Assembly: GCF_000420325.1 (NCBI RefSeq)
Contig: NZ_ATUS01000001.1
Coordinates: 2,050,463 to 2,114,462, forward strand
Origin: Spongiibacter tropicus DSM 19543
GTDB taxonomy: Bacteria; Pseudomonadota; Gammaproteobacteria; Pseudomonadales; Spongiibacteraceae
Reading direction: 5' to 3'
DNA length: 64,000 nucleotides
Shown here: positions 19,011 through 27,602 of the stretch, in pieces
Position numbering within the stretch: position 1 is the stretch's first letter
Layout: each line of letters opens with the position of its first letter
Notes under the pieces: model-generated
The model's database searches: none
Seen by the model: only the letters and a program-made list of their open reading frames with translations
What the model was told of the DNA's origin: nothing
Program-made: the position numbers and the translations under genes

Positions 19011-20378
19011 ATGCAAAAGTCTGCGGTCGATAAGGATTATCTGACGATGCCCCGTCGCCCCAGTGGCGACCTGAAGCATATTCCCGGCGACGACGGTGCC
19101 TTGCCGGTTCTCGGCGATACGGTACGTTTTCTGACCGACTACCTCGGCATGTCGATGGAGAAGTACCAGCGTTACGGGCGGATTTTCCGCAACCGCGCCA
19201 TGTTGCAGCACACCGTCGCACTGGTCGGTCCTGAGGCCAATGAGCTGGTGCTGAAAGACAGCGAGCGCTTGTTTTCCAGCAAGAAGGCCTGGGACCCCTT
19301 CCTCGACCGGCTGTTTCCCAACGGCTTGATGCTGATGGACTTTGCCGACCACAAGGTAAACCGCCGTATTCTGCAGGGCGCCTTCAAAAAAGACGTGCTG
19401 GCCAGTTACGTGGATACCATGAACGGCATGATCGGGCAGCGCCTGTCGCAGCAAACCGTCGAGGAAACCCTGAGTTTTCAGGCGCTGGCCAAATCCATGT
19501 TGCTGGATGTGGCGGCTCAGGTGTTTATGGGGGTGGCGATCGGTGATGAGGCCCAGCGCCTGAATCGCGCCTTCGTACATGCCATGGAGGCTTCGCTGGC
19601 GGTGGTGAAATTGCCGATTCCGGGCACTACCTGGAAGAAGGGCTTGGATGGTCGCCGGGTGCTCGAACAGTTTGTGGAAAAACACATCGCCAGCAAGCGC
19701 CAGTCGCCGGGGCCGGATTTCTTCTCCCAGTTTTGTCAGGCCCGGGATGAAGACGGCAATATGCTCAGCGATGAGGCGGTGCGCGACCACGTGATCTTCC
19801 TGCTGTTTGCCGCCCACGACACCACCACCAGTACCCTGTGCTCAATGATTTACCTGCTGGCGAAGCACCCCGAGTGGCAGGATCGACTCTGGAACGAGAT
19901 GCAGGCGCTGGATACCGATGCGCCAGACTTCGATCAGCTGGCGGAACTGCCGCTGTCACAGTACGCCATGCAGGAAACCCTGCGGATGTACCCGCCTGTG
20001 CCGGTTATCCCTCGGCGTACGGTGCGTGAAACCGAGATCTTTGGCTATCGTATTCCCGCCAATACCTCGGTGGGGGTATCGCCGCTGATGACCCACTATT
20101 TAGACGAGTGGTGGACCGAACCCCGCAAGTTCGATCCAGAGCGTTTCGCGCCGGAACGCGCCGAGCACAAGCGGCATTTTTATCAGTGGCTGCCCTTTGG
20201 CGGGGGAAGTCACAAATGCATCGGTCTGAACTTTGCCGAAATTCAGGTGAAGATTGTGCTGTTCCATCTGCTCAAGCACTTCCGCATTGAGGTAGCGCCG
20301 GATTACGTCATGCCTTACAACCCGGTGCCGATCTCTTTTCCCACCGACGGTTTGCCGGTGCGCTTTCGCCGTCGTTAG
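19011..20378 (+). CDS. Cytochrome P450
   Basis: A 455-residue cytochrome P450. The I-helix oxygen-binding motif AAHDTT (267-272), the K-helix ETLR (322-325) and the haem loop FGGGSHKCIG with the proximal Cys at about 403 are all intact. The Pro-rich start (IPGDDGALPVLGDTVRF) and overall style resemble the CYP120/CYP26/CYP51-like clan rather than CYP153 or P450cam, suggesting an isoprenoid-like or steroid-like substrate; this is inference. Soluble, without a membrane anchor. It starts 14 bp after the ligase and ends the operon. Redox partners are not encoded next to it. Confidence 0.93.
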   Translation: MQKSAVDKDYLTMPRRPSGDLKHIPGDDGALPVLGDTVRFLTDYLGMSMEKYQRYGRIFRNRAMLQHTVALVGPEANELVLKDSERLFSSKKAWDPFLDRLFPNGLMLMDFADHKVNRRILQGAFKKDVLASYVDTMNGMIGQRLSQQTVEETLSFQALAKSMLLDVAAQVFMGVAIGDEAQRLNRAFVHAMEASLAVVKLPIPGTTWKKGLDGRRVLEQFVEKHIASKRQSPGPDFFSQFCQARDEDGNMLSDEAVRDHVIFLLFAAHDTTTSTLCSMIYLLAKHPEWQDRLWNEMQALDTDAPDFDQLAELPLSQYAMQETLRMYPPVPVIPRRTVRETEIFGYRIPANTSVGVSPLMTHYLDEWWTEPRKFDPERFAPERAEHKRHFYQWLPFGGGSHKCIGLNFAEIQVKIVLFHLLKHFRIEVAPDYVMPYNPVPISFPTDGLPVRFRRR

Positions 20379-20396
20379 ACGGGGCTGCGTTCGGGG

Positions 20397-20957
20397 TCAG
20401 TCTGCCTCAATGAGATGCCGGCTGACCCAGAGCACTTCTTCCTCAATACCGCCCGCACGGGGTAAGTGGCCAATCTGGGTTTCTGCCACGCCGATGGCGA
20501 TCAGCAGTCTGGCGCGGCGGCGGGCTTCAGTCTCGCTGTGCCCCAGTGCCTTGAATTGTTCGCAGAGAAAATCCATCAGCAGGCGGTCGGCGCGAGCGAC
20601 CGCCTCCGCTACCGCGGGCTCCTGTCGCGCCCAGTCACGCATCACCGCATCCATGCGCATAAAGTTGCCGCTCAGCCAGAACTGAATTGTCGACTGAAAG
20701 GTGTCGCGGGGGTTGTGGTTGCTGGCCTGCTCGATGCGCTGGTGAATACTCTCGTGAAACACCCCTGACCAGGCGTCGACCAGAGCGCTGATCAGCGCCT
20801 GCCGGTTTTTGAAATGCCAGTAAAAGCTGCCTTTGGATACCTGCAGTGCCTCACAGAGGGCATCGATGGTGAGGGCTTTGACTGAGCCGGTTTCCGCTAG
20901 CAGCTCCAGCGCGGCATTAATGAAGTCCTCGCGACTTCGTCGGCCTGTGTCCGCCAT
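20397..20957 (-). CDS. TetR-family transcriptional regulator
   Basis: A 186-residue TetR protein. The N-terminal helix-turn-helix is TIDALCEALQVSKGSFYWHFKNRQALISAL (about 34-63), the canonical recognition helix with SFYWHF. The C-terminal helical domain would bind a small hydrophobic ligand. It is divergent from the two membrane-protein genes and the second TonB receptor. The gap holds a perfect 17-bp palindrome in addition to the island-type repeat, so it probably represses itself and the divergent operon. It is convergent with the P450 gene, with an 18-bp gap. Confidence 0.92.
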   Translation of the reverse strand: MADTGRRSREDFINAALELLAETGSVKALTIDALCEALQVSKGSFYWHFKNRQALISALVDAWSGVFHESIHQRIEQASNHNPRDTFQSTIQFWLSGNFMRMDAVMRDWARQEPAVAEAVARADRLLMDFLCEQFKALGHSETEARRRARLLIAIGVAETQIGHLPRAGGIEEEVLWVSRHLIEAD

Positions 20958-20972
20958 AAAGTGCCATCCAAT

Positions 20973-20993
20973 TTAGTCAAATATATTGACAAT
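20973..20993. promoter_or_regulatory. Operator-like 21-bp inverted repeat, island site E
   Basis: Half-sites TTAGTCAA and TTGACAAT around ATATA, 15 bp upstream of the tetR start. The right half provides a consensus -35 TTGACA on the plus strand; 17 bp further is TACGGT, a weak -10 candidate that lies inside the neighbouring TetR-type palindrome. The divergent region may therefore carry binding sites for two regulators. Confidence 0.6.
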
Positions 20994-21003
20994 AATAAAA
21001 CCG

Positions 21004-21020
21004 TACCATACGGTATGGTA
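21004..21020. promoter_or_regulatory. Perfect 17-bp palindrome, probable TetR operator
   Basis: TACCATAC-G-GTATGGTA is perfectly symmetric around one base. It lies between tetR and the divergent membrane-protein gene and overlaps the predicted -10 region of the latter. Its size fits a TetR-family dimer site. Further CCGTACC repeats begin at 21001 and 21032, suggesting more than one bound dimer. Confidence 0.65.
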
Positions 21021-21067
21021 TAGAAATACTGCCGTACCAAAATAATCAATAACAATGAGTCAGGGCA

Positions 21068-21604
21068 ATGTTTTTTCAGCAATTGGGCGCACAACTCGCC
21101 CCGTATTATCTGCACATCAAATTTCTGCACCTGAGCTTTGCCGTGCTCTGGCTGGGCAGTACTGCGGTGGCTTACCTCAATTATCTGGTGCCGGTGATGC
21201 GCGCCTGGCAGCGTGATCCGCGCAATCCCGAGCGCATTGCTCAGCGCAATCTGGCGATGGAGCGCTTCGATCACGGTGTGCTGATTGAACACGCGGCCTT
21301 CCCGCTGCTGCTGTTAAGCGGACTGGCGCTGCTCAGTGTCGGCGCCTGGGGGCCACAGCATTACTGGTTGGCGTTGAAGTTGTGCATTGTGGTGCTGGTG
21401 TTCTTGCCCATTGAGATTGTCGATTACTGGCTGTCGCATTTTGGCGGTAACAAACGGCAGATCCGTCTCAGTGGCCGAGCTGATGCGGCCCGGCGCTATG
21501 AGCAGGTCCTGCACCAGCACTGGTGGTTTTTGATTGTGACCACGCCGCTGATTTCCGTGACCGGCCTGCTGGTGCTGTACCTCGCAGTCGTCAAACCCCT
21601 GTAA
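21068..21604 (+). CDS. Integral membrane protein, HemJ/CopD-like
   Basis: A 178-residue protein with about four transmembrane helices. The N-terminal HIKFLHLSFAVLWLGSTAV, an EHAAFPLLLLSGLALL helix and the LALKLCIVVLVF helix resemble the histidine-containing HemJ/CopD/DUF2269-type membrane folds, in which histidines bind haem or metal; similarity is in pattern only. A C-terminal QHWWFLIVTTPLISVTGLLVLYL forms the last helix. It is the first gene of the operon with a small membrane protein and a TonB receptor, downstream of both operator types. Possible role: haem-linked electron transfer or membrane transport. Confidence 0.6.
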   Translation: MFFQQLGAQLAPYYLHIKFLHLSFAVLWLGSTAVAYLNYLVPVMRAWQRDPRNPERIAQRNLAMERFDHGVLIEHAAFPLLLLSGLALLSVGAWGPQHYWLALKLCIVVLVFLPIEIVDYWLSHFGGNKRQIRLSGRADAARRYEQVLHQHWWFLIVTTPLISVTGLLVLYLAVVKPL

Positions 21605-21624
21605 ATCGTGGAGAGAAGTTGAGA

Positions 21625-21870
21625 ATGGATGCGCTCGCTCATGTTAAGCCCTTTCAGGTTGATACCCCCCGGCTGCTCAAGATTGCTGCCGCCATGGGGC
21701 TGTATCTGCTGATTGTCATCTGGCCCTGCTTTATCTGGCTGCGGCACTGGCTGGCAGACGATGCCTCGCCGGGATCGCCGTCAGCGCTGGGCGCCGTGCT
21801 GCTCGTCGCGCTGTTGCTCGCGGCATATGCCTTTGTCGTGATGAAGCGGCTCTGTCTGCCGCGACAGTAA
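21625..21870 (+). CDS. Small two-helix membrane protein, unknown
   Basis: An 81-residue protein with two hydrophobic helices (about 20-40, LYLLIVIWPCFIWLRHW, and about 56-72, ALGAVLLVALLLAAYAFVV) joined by a short acidic loop. I do not recognise the family. The ATG giving MDALAHVKPFQVDT is preferred, with a purine-rich GGAGAGAAG upstream; the longer open frame overlaps the previous gene. It sits 20 bp after the HemJ/CopD-like gene and 42 bp before the TonB receptor. It could be a subunit of the preceding membrane protein or an accessory of receptor-mediated uptake. Confidence 0.65.
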   Translation: MDALAHVKPFQVDTPRLLKIAAAMGLYLLIVIWPCFIWLRHWLADDASPGSPSALGAVLLVALLLAAYAFVVMKRLCLPRQ

Positions 21871-21912
21871 ACGGACTCCGACTCCACCCATTCGACATCA
21901 GGTGAAACAATA

Positions 21913-24195
21913 ATGAAAAAAGCCATCACCGCCCTTGTCATTGCGCTGGCTGTTCCCGCTCAGGCGCAGACCGTCAGCCAGGCAAACAGCCCGCGACCGG
22001 CGTATCTGGAAGAGGTGATTGTCACCGCCCAGAAACGATCGGAATCGATTCAGGATGTGCCGATCGCGGTGTCAGTCCTTAGTGCCGAGCGCATGAAGAA
22101 CTCCGCAGTCACGTCCTTTGAGGACATCTCGCTGGCAAGCCCCAACACCGAGATCAATATGACGCCGGGCTATGTGCAGGTGGGCATGCGCGGTCTGAAC
22201 TCGCCGATTAACGACGGCATGGAGCAGGCGGTGGGCGTGTATGTGGACGGCATCTACTACGGGAAAACGGCGTTCCTGCAAGACGCGTTTCTGGATATCA
22301 GCCGGGTGGAAATGCTCAAGGGGCCGCAGGGGACCCTGTTTGGCAAGAACACCGTGGCGGGGGCGATCAGCATCAGCACCGCCAATCCGGAGAACGAGTG
22401 GGCGGCCAGCGCGATGATCGGTTGGGGGCAGTTCAATGGTGAGCATTACGAGTTGATGCTCAACGCGCCCTTAATCGAAGACCGGCTCGCGCTGCGTATC
22501 GCCGCCACGCGGCAGCGACAGGACGGCTATGTGCGCAATACGCTGCGGGGCAGCAGCGAAAAACGGGTCGATAAAGAAGGCCTGCGTGCCAAGCTGCTGT
22601 TCACGCCAACAGATCGGTTGTCGGCGGTGCTCACCTATTATCAAGGCGAATCCCGCGATTCGGGTCAGGGCTGGGAGCCCTTCTTACTGACGGGCGCTGC
22701 GGAATTTCTCCACGGCCGCTTTGATCCCACGCTGGAGACCGATTTTGATTATCGCAGCCATGCCGATGCGCCCAATCAAAGTCGCAGTGATACCGAGGTC
22801 GTCAATCTGGAGGTGAATTGGGATGTGGGTGAGCACACACTGACCCTGATTGGCAGCGATGCCCGCGCCGATGAATGGCTGTATCTGGATGCCGATACCG
22901 CATCGGCGCCGATTGCCGACTGGGGGCGTCGCACCGACTACAACCAGCAAATGCTGGAGCTGCGCTTGAGCAGCCCGCCGGGTCGACTGGAGTATCTGCT
23001 TGGCGCCTTTGCCTACCGCTCGGAGAATAATCTGCGTGGTGAACTGCGGATGTTGCCCGAGGGGCCGCTGGACGATCTGGTGGTGCCGTTGCTGGGTATC
23101 GATCTGCTCGACACGCTGCTCAACGACTTGCTGGGCCCCGTCACTAATCCGATTGAAGATCTGCTCTACGGGGTGCTCAGCGATGCATTGTTCCAGCGCT
23201 TTGATCAGCGCACCGAATCGCTGGCGCTGTTCTCTCAGTTCACTTGGAAAGTGACCGACCGCCTCAGCCTGATTGCCGGTTTGCGCGCGTCTGAGGAAGA
23301 GAAGCAGGTCTTGCTGGATCAGAATTACGAGGAAACAGGTCTGCTGCTGACGGCCGCCTTCGGCGTTACCGAATACACGCTGGACGATAGCCGCAAGGAG
23401 TCGACGCTGGTGCCGAAGCTGTCGGTGAAATATGAGCTGGGCGACGACTTGCTCTACGCGAGCTATGCCGAGAGCTTCAAAGCCGGTGGCTATAATCCGC
23501 TGGCGCGCACCGCAGAGGAGTCGGGGTTTGAAGAGGAGAGCGCCAAAGCGCTTGAGCTGGGTTACAAGCTCACCGGCTGGGATGGCATGCTCACCCTGAA
23601 CGCGGCGCTGTACCGCACCGAGTTCAGTGATATGCAGATTCAGGCCTTTATCGGTAACGGCTTTATTGTGAGTAATGCTGCCGAGGCGACGACGCAAGGG
23701 GCTGAGTTTGATCTGAGCTTTCGTCCGGCGGAGGGCACCTCGCTCTATGCCAGTTGGGGTTACAGCGATGCGCGCTTCGACACCTTCAAAGATGGTCCGT
23801 GCACCGCGGCCAATGGCGGCGACTTCTGCGATTTGAGTGGCTCGCGCCTGCCCCGCGCTCCCAAGTACAGTGCGACCCTGGGGGGCAATACCGCGATCCC
23901 GCTATGGCGGGATTCAGTGGCGCTGATGCTCGGCGCCGATGTGAACTGGCGGGACGATATTCTGTTTGATCTGGATGCCGATCCACTGGACAGTCAGGAC
24001 GGCTACTTTATGGTGAACCTGCACGCCGGGCTGGTTGATCCCGACGGCCGCTGGCAGCTGATGGCCCATGTAAAAAATCTGGAAAACAAAACCATCCGCC
24101 ACTTCGCCGCCGATATGCCCATTTTCAGTGGTTCCCACATGGGCTTTCTGTTGCCGCCGAGAACGGTATCGGCCGAGCTGCGTTTGAACCTGTAG
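21913..24195 (+). CDS. TonB-dependent outer-membrane receptor
   Basis: A 760-residue receptor. Signal peptide (about 1-19, ending PAQAQ), TonB-box-like LEEVIVTAQKR, plug domain with QDVPIAVSVLSAERM, VYVDGIYYGKTAFLQ and RVEMLKGPQGTLFGKNTVAGAIS, then the barrel ending in a hydrophobic LRLNL. It belongs to the same broad receptor group as the receptor at 8 kb and probably serves the same or a related substrate. AGGTGAAACAATA precedes the ATG. Its stop is only 4 bp from the stop of the convergent TRAP binding-protein gene, an unusually tight junction. Confidence 0.93.
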   Translation: MKKAITALVIALAVPAQAQTVSQANSPRPAYLEEVIVTAQKRSESIQDVPIAVSVLSAERMKNSAVTSFEDISLASPNTEINMTPGYVQVGMRGLNSPINDGMEQAVGVYVDGIYYGKTAFLQDAFLDISRVEMLKGPQGTLFGKNTVAGAISISTANPENEWAASAMIGWGQFNGEHYELMLNAPLIEDRLALRIAATRQRQDGYVRNTLRGSSEKRVDKEGLRAKLLFTPTDRLSAVLTYYQGESRDSGQGWEPFLLTGAAEFLHGRFDPTLETDFDYRSHADAPNQSRSDTEVVNLEVNWDVGEHTLTLIGSDARADEWLYLDADTASAPIADWGRRTDYNQQMLELRLSSPPGRLEYLLGAFAYRSENNLRGELRMLPEGPLDDLVVPLLGIDLLDTLLNDLLGPVTNPIEDLLYGVLSDALFQRFDQRTESLALFSQFTWKVTDRLSLIAGLRASEEEKQVLLDQNYEETGLLLTAAFGVTEYTLDDSRKESTLVPKLSVKYELGDDLLYASYAESFKAGGYNPLARTAEESGFEEESAKALELGYKLTGWDGMLTLNAALYRTEFSDMQIQAFIGNGFIVSNAAEATTQGAEFDLSFRPAEGTSLYASWGYSDARFDTFKDGPCTAANGGDFCDLSGSRLPRAPKYSATLGGNTAIPLWRDSVALMLGADVNWRDDILFDLDADPLDSQDGYFMVNLHAGLVDPDGRWQLMAHVKNLENKTIRHFAADMPIFSGSHMGFLLPPRTVSAELRLNL

Positions 24196-24199
24196 CGGG

Positions 24200-25339
24200 C
24201 TACAAATCGCGGCCGTTGATATAGGCCTGCTCGGAAATGTGGTGGTAGTTCTTGGCGTTTTCCATGAATTGCTTCCAGCTGGCATACACGCGGCCGGTAA
24301 GCTCATCGGTTTGCGACAGCTCTTCCAGATAGGCATCCGAGGTGCTGTGCAACGCCCGCATGACGTCGTCCGGCAACTGGCGAAGCTGCACGCCGTGTTT
24401 GTCGACGAGTTCGTTCAGCGCGTGATTGTTGCGCGCCGTGTATTCGTCGAGCATATCGGCATTGGCGTAGCGTGCGGCCACTTCCACAATGGCCTGCAAG
24501 TCATCGGGCAAGGCCTCGTAGGCTGATTTGTTGATGATCAGCTCCAGCGTGGAGCCGGGCTCATGCCAACCGGGGTAGTAGTAATAGCGCGCCACCTCAT
24601 GAAAGCCAAAGGCCAGATCGTTGAAGGGGGCCACCCACTCGGTGGCGTCGATCACGCCGGTCTGCAGTGAGGTGTACAGCTCGCCGCCGGGCAGGGTGAC
24701 CGAGGTGCCACCCAGACGGTTCAGTACTTCGCCGCCGGAGCCGGGGATGCGCATTTTCAGGCCTTTCAAATCGGCAACACTGTTGATCTCTTTGTTAAAC
24801 CAGCCGGCCATTTGCACGCCGGTGTTGCCACCGGCAAAGGGCACGAGATTGAAGGGCGCGTAGGCTTCCCGCCACAGTTCAATGCCGCCACCGTGGTATA
24901 GCCAGCCGTTCATTTCCTGCGCGGTCATACCAAACGGCGCGGTCGTGAAAAAGATGGAGGAGGGCAGCTTGCCTTTCCAGTAATAGGCCGCGCCGTGCCC
25001 GGCTTGCACGCTGCCCGCCGACACCGCATCGAATACGCCCAGCGCGGGCACCAGCTCCCCGGCGCCGTATACACTGATTTGCAGGCGACCTTTGCTCATG
25101 CGATTCACCACCTGGGCAAATTTTTCCGGGGCGGTGCCCAGGCCCGGAAAGTTCTTCGGCCAGGTGGTCACCAGTTTCCAGTGATAGACGCGTTCCTGGC
25201 CGCTGGCGGTAGCGCGTTGATCGTTCTGGGGCAGGTAATGGCGGCCGCGCTCGCCCACGTAGAGCCAGCTCATGGTCACCAGTGCGGCGACCAGCGCGAG
25301 AATAATCAGCGGTGTGTAGGAGCGCGATGATGCGGTCAC
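24200..25339 (-). CDS. TRAP transporter solute-binding protein, TakP-like
   Basis: A 379-residue DctP/TakP-type binding protein. An N-terminal signal or signal-anchor helix (about 9-27) is followed by the family start YHWKLVTTWPKNFPGLGTA, and later ATEWVAPFNDLAFGFHEVARYYYYPGWHEPG, close to the keto-acid-binding subfamily in which a Trp/Glu and a cation hold the ligand carboxylate. Start GTG with AGGGA upstream. It is monocistronic; the only TRAP permeases in the window (1.9-3.8 kb, same subfamily style) are about 20 kb away on the other strand, so pairing with them is inferred. Confidence 0.92.
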   Translation of the reverse strand: MTASSRSYTPLIILALVAALVTMSWLYVGERGRHYLPQNDQRATASGQERVYHWKLVTTWPKNFPGLGTAPEKFAQVVNRMSKGRLQISVYGAGELVPALGVFDAVSAGSVQAGHGAAYYWKGKLPSSIFFTTAPFGMTAQEMNGWLYHGGGIELWREAYAPFNLVPFAGGNTGVQMAGWFNKEINSVADLKGLKMRIPGSGGEVLNRLGGTSVTLPGGELYTSLQTGVIDATEWVAPFNDLAFGFHEVARYYYYPGWHEPGSTLELIINKSAYEALPDDLQAIVEVAARYANADMLDEYTARNNHALNELVDKHGVQLRQLPDDVMRALHSTSDAYLEELSQTDELTGRVYASWKQFMENAKNYHHISEQAYINGRDL

Positions 25340-25362
25340 GGGATTTCCCTTTTTATTGTTGT

Positions 25363-25384
25363 GCCCCGGCCTGTGCGGCGGGGC
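25363..25384 (-). terminator. GC-rich hairpin after uvrD
   Basis: Inverted repeat GCCCCG / CGGGGC with a 10-base loop directly follows the uvrD stop and precedes the TRAP binding-protein gene on the same strand. There is no U-run in the direction of transcription, so it may reduce read-through without being a full intrinsic terminator. Confidence 0.4.
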
Positions 25385-27550
25385 TTAAAGTAATTGCAGA
25401 TTCGCGTATTGCAGCACCAGCCACTTGCTGCCTTCGTCCTCAAAATTGACCTGAACGCGAGCGCTGGGACCCTGGCCTTCAAAACTGAGTACGGTCCCGG
25501 CACCAAAGATGCTGTGCAGCACCCGCTGGCCCAGAGCGATGCCGCAATCGGCGGCGGCCTGAGCGGCAATATGGCTGCTGGCAAAGCTGCTGGGCCGGGT
25601 CACGGTGTTGTTCAGGCGCACTTCGTTAATCAGCTCATTGGGAATTTCGCGAATAAAGCGCGACAGGCTGTTGAAGTTCTCCTGACCGTGCAGGCGGCGA
25701 GATTCGGCGTAGCTTAAAAACAGCTGCTGCTCGGCGCGGGTAATGCCCACATAGGCCAGCCGTCGCTCTTCCTCCAACCGCTCCGGGTCGTCCATCGACA
25801 TTTTGTGGGGGAACAGGTTTTCCTCCACGCCGACCATAAATACGATCGGAAACTCCAGCCCCTTGGCGGAGTGCAGTGTCATCAACTGAATGCTGTCTTC
25901 GTGCTCGTCGGCCTGCTGCTCACCGGCGTCCAGTGCGGCGCGGTCGAGGAATTCCCGCAGCGGATCGGCGTCGGGATCTTCCGGCACAAAACTGCGCGCG
26001 GCGCTGACCAGTTCCTGCAGGTTTTCCACCCGCGCCTGGCCTTTCTCGCCTTTTTCCTTTTGATGAAACTCGATCAGCCCGGAGTGCTCCACCACGTAGT
26101 CGACGGCGCTATCCAGTTCCATGTCGCGGGTCTGCTCGGCGAGGTCTTCCACCAGTGACAGGAAGCCACGCAGGGCATTGCCCGCACGGGCGGTAAGCGC
26201 GCCGTTTTCAATCATTGCCAACGCCGATTTCCACAGTGACTGCTGGTGGTCGCGAGCATACTCGCGCAGCATTTCCACCGTGCGGTTGCCAATACCGCGA
26301 GTCGGGGTGTTGATGACCCGCTCCACGGCGGTGTCGTCGTCGCGCAGGGCAATCAGGCGCAGATAGGCCAGCGCGTTTTTAATCTCCAGTCGATCGTAGA
26401 AACGTTGGCCGCCGTAAATGCGGTAAGGCAGCCCGGTGCGAATCAGCGCTTCTTCCAATACCCGCGACTGGGCGTTACTGCGGTACAGAATGCCGATATC
26501 GGCGCGGCGATAATCCTGGCGCAGCAACTCGTCGATGCGGTCGGTGACAAAGCGCGCCTCGTCCTGTTCGTTAAAGGCGGCGAACAGGGTGATCAAATCG
26601 CCGTCGTCGCCGCTGGTCCACAGCTCTTTGCCGAGCCGCTGGCTGTTGTTCTGAATCACCGCATTGGCGGCGCTGAGAATGGTGCCGGTGGAGCGGTAGT
26701 TCTGCTCAAGACGAATAATGCGGGTGTCGGGAATGTCTTTGGAGAACTGTTGGATATTCTCGATGCGTGCGCCGCGCCAGCCGTAAATGGACTGATCGTC
26801 GTCGCCCACGGCGGTAATCCCCATGCCCTTGCTTACCAGCAGGCGCAGCCAGGCATATTGCACGGCGTTGGTATCCTGAAACTCGTCCACCAGCACATGC
26901 TTGAAGCGCTGCTGGTAGTGGTCCAGTACGGCGGGGTTATCGCGCCACAGCTCCAAAGCCCGCAGCAACAGTTCGGCAAAATCGATGACGCCCTGCTGTT
27001 GGCAGATCTCTTCATAGCGGCGGTATACCCGCAGCATGGTCTTCTGATACAGGTCGCCGCCGTAGTCGTCGATGTGGGCGCTGCGGCGGCCTTCGTCTTT
27101 GTGGCCGTTAATAAAATAGGCTGACTGGCGCGGCGGCCAGCGGGAGTCGTCCAGCTCCAGCTCGCGGTGAATGCGCTTGAGCATGCGTAGCTGGTCATCG
27201 CTGTCGAGAATCTGGAAATTGTCCGGCAGCTTGGCTTCGCGGGCGTGAGCCTTCAACAGCCGGTGCGCCAGCCCGTGAAAAGTGCCCACCCACATGCCGC
27301 CGCGCAACTGGGTGCCCAGCAGTTCTTCGATACGGCCGCGCATTTCCCGCGCCGCCTTGTTGGTAAAGGTCACCGCCATAATGCTGTAGGGCGACAGGCC
27401 TTCCACCTGAATTTTCCAGGCGATGCGGTGCACCAGCACGCGGGTTTTGCCACTGCCTGCGCCCGCCAGTACCAGTGTGCCGGGGCTGTCGGAGGTGACG
27501 GCGTCGCGCTGTGCGTCGTTGAGTGAGTCGAGAATATGAGAGACGTCCAT
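25385..27550 (-). CDS. uvrD: DNA helicase II (UvrD)
   Basis: A 721-residue superfamily 1 helicase. Walker A AGAGSGKT (about 29-36), motif Ia VTFTNKAAREM, motif II VDEFQDTN, motif III GDDDQSIYGWRGA, motif IV EQNYRS, motif V LMTLHSAKGLEFP and motif VI YVGITRAEQQL are all present. The C-terminal Tudor-like domain (GQRVLHSIFGAGTVLSFEGQG) distinguishes UvrD/PcrA from Rep. It unwinds DNA 3' to 5' in excision repair and mismatch repair. I found no CTGT-N8-ACAG SOS box just upstream. The gene stands alone between the molybdoenzyme and TRAP genes. Confidence 0.96.
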   Translation of the reverse strand: MDVSHILDSLNDAQRDAVTSDSPGTLVLAGAGSGKTRVLVHRIAWKIQVEGLSPYSIMAVTFTNKAAREMRGRIEELLGTQLRGGMWVGTFHGLAHRLLKAHAREAKLPDNFQILDSDDQLRMLKRIHRELELDDSRWPPRQSAYFINGHKDEGRRSAHIDDYGGDLYQKTMLRVYRRYEEICQQQGVIDFAELLLRALELWRDNPAVLDHYQQRFKHVLVDEFQDTNAVQYAWLRLLVSKGMGITAVGDDDQSIYGWRGARIENIQQFSKDIPDTRIIRLEQNYRSTGTILSAANAVIQNNSQRLGKELWTSGDDGDLITLFAAFNEQDEARFVTDRIDELLRQDYRRADIGILYRSNAQSRVLEEALIRTGLPYRIYGGQRFYDRLEIKNALAYLRLIALRDDDTAVERVINTPTRGIGNRTVEMLREYARDHQQSLWKSALAMIENGALTARAGNALRGFLSLVEDLAEQTRDMELDSAVDYVVEHSGLIEFHQKEKGEKGQARVENLQELVSAARSFVPEDPDADPLREFLDRAALDAGEQQADEHEDSIQLMTLHSAKGLEFPIVFMVGVEENLFPHKMSMDDPERLEEERRLAYVGITRAEQQLFLSYAESRRLHGQENFNSLSRFIREIPNELINEVRLNNTVTRPSSFASSHIAAQAAADCGIALGQRVLHSIFGAGTVLSFEGQGPSARVQVNFEDEGSKWLVLQYANLQLL

Positions 27551-27602
27551 GGGCGGCTATTCTATCGGGAATGGCCGACGCTGGCACCTGACTCTCGCGC
27601 TG

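Noticed and set aside
22684-23697. Long antisense open frame in the second TonB receptor
   Set aside because: Same reasoning: the sense frame has clear receptor motifs, the antisense frame none.
27551-27602. SOS (LexA) box expected upstream of uvrD
   Set aside because: No CTGT-N8-ACAG sequence was found in the gap or the adjacent leader.
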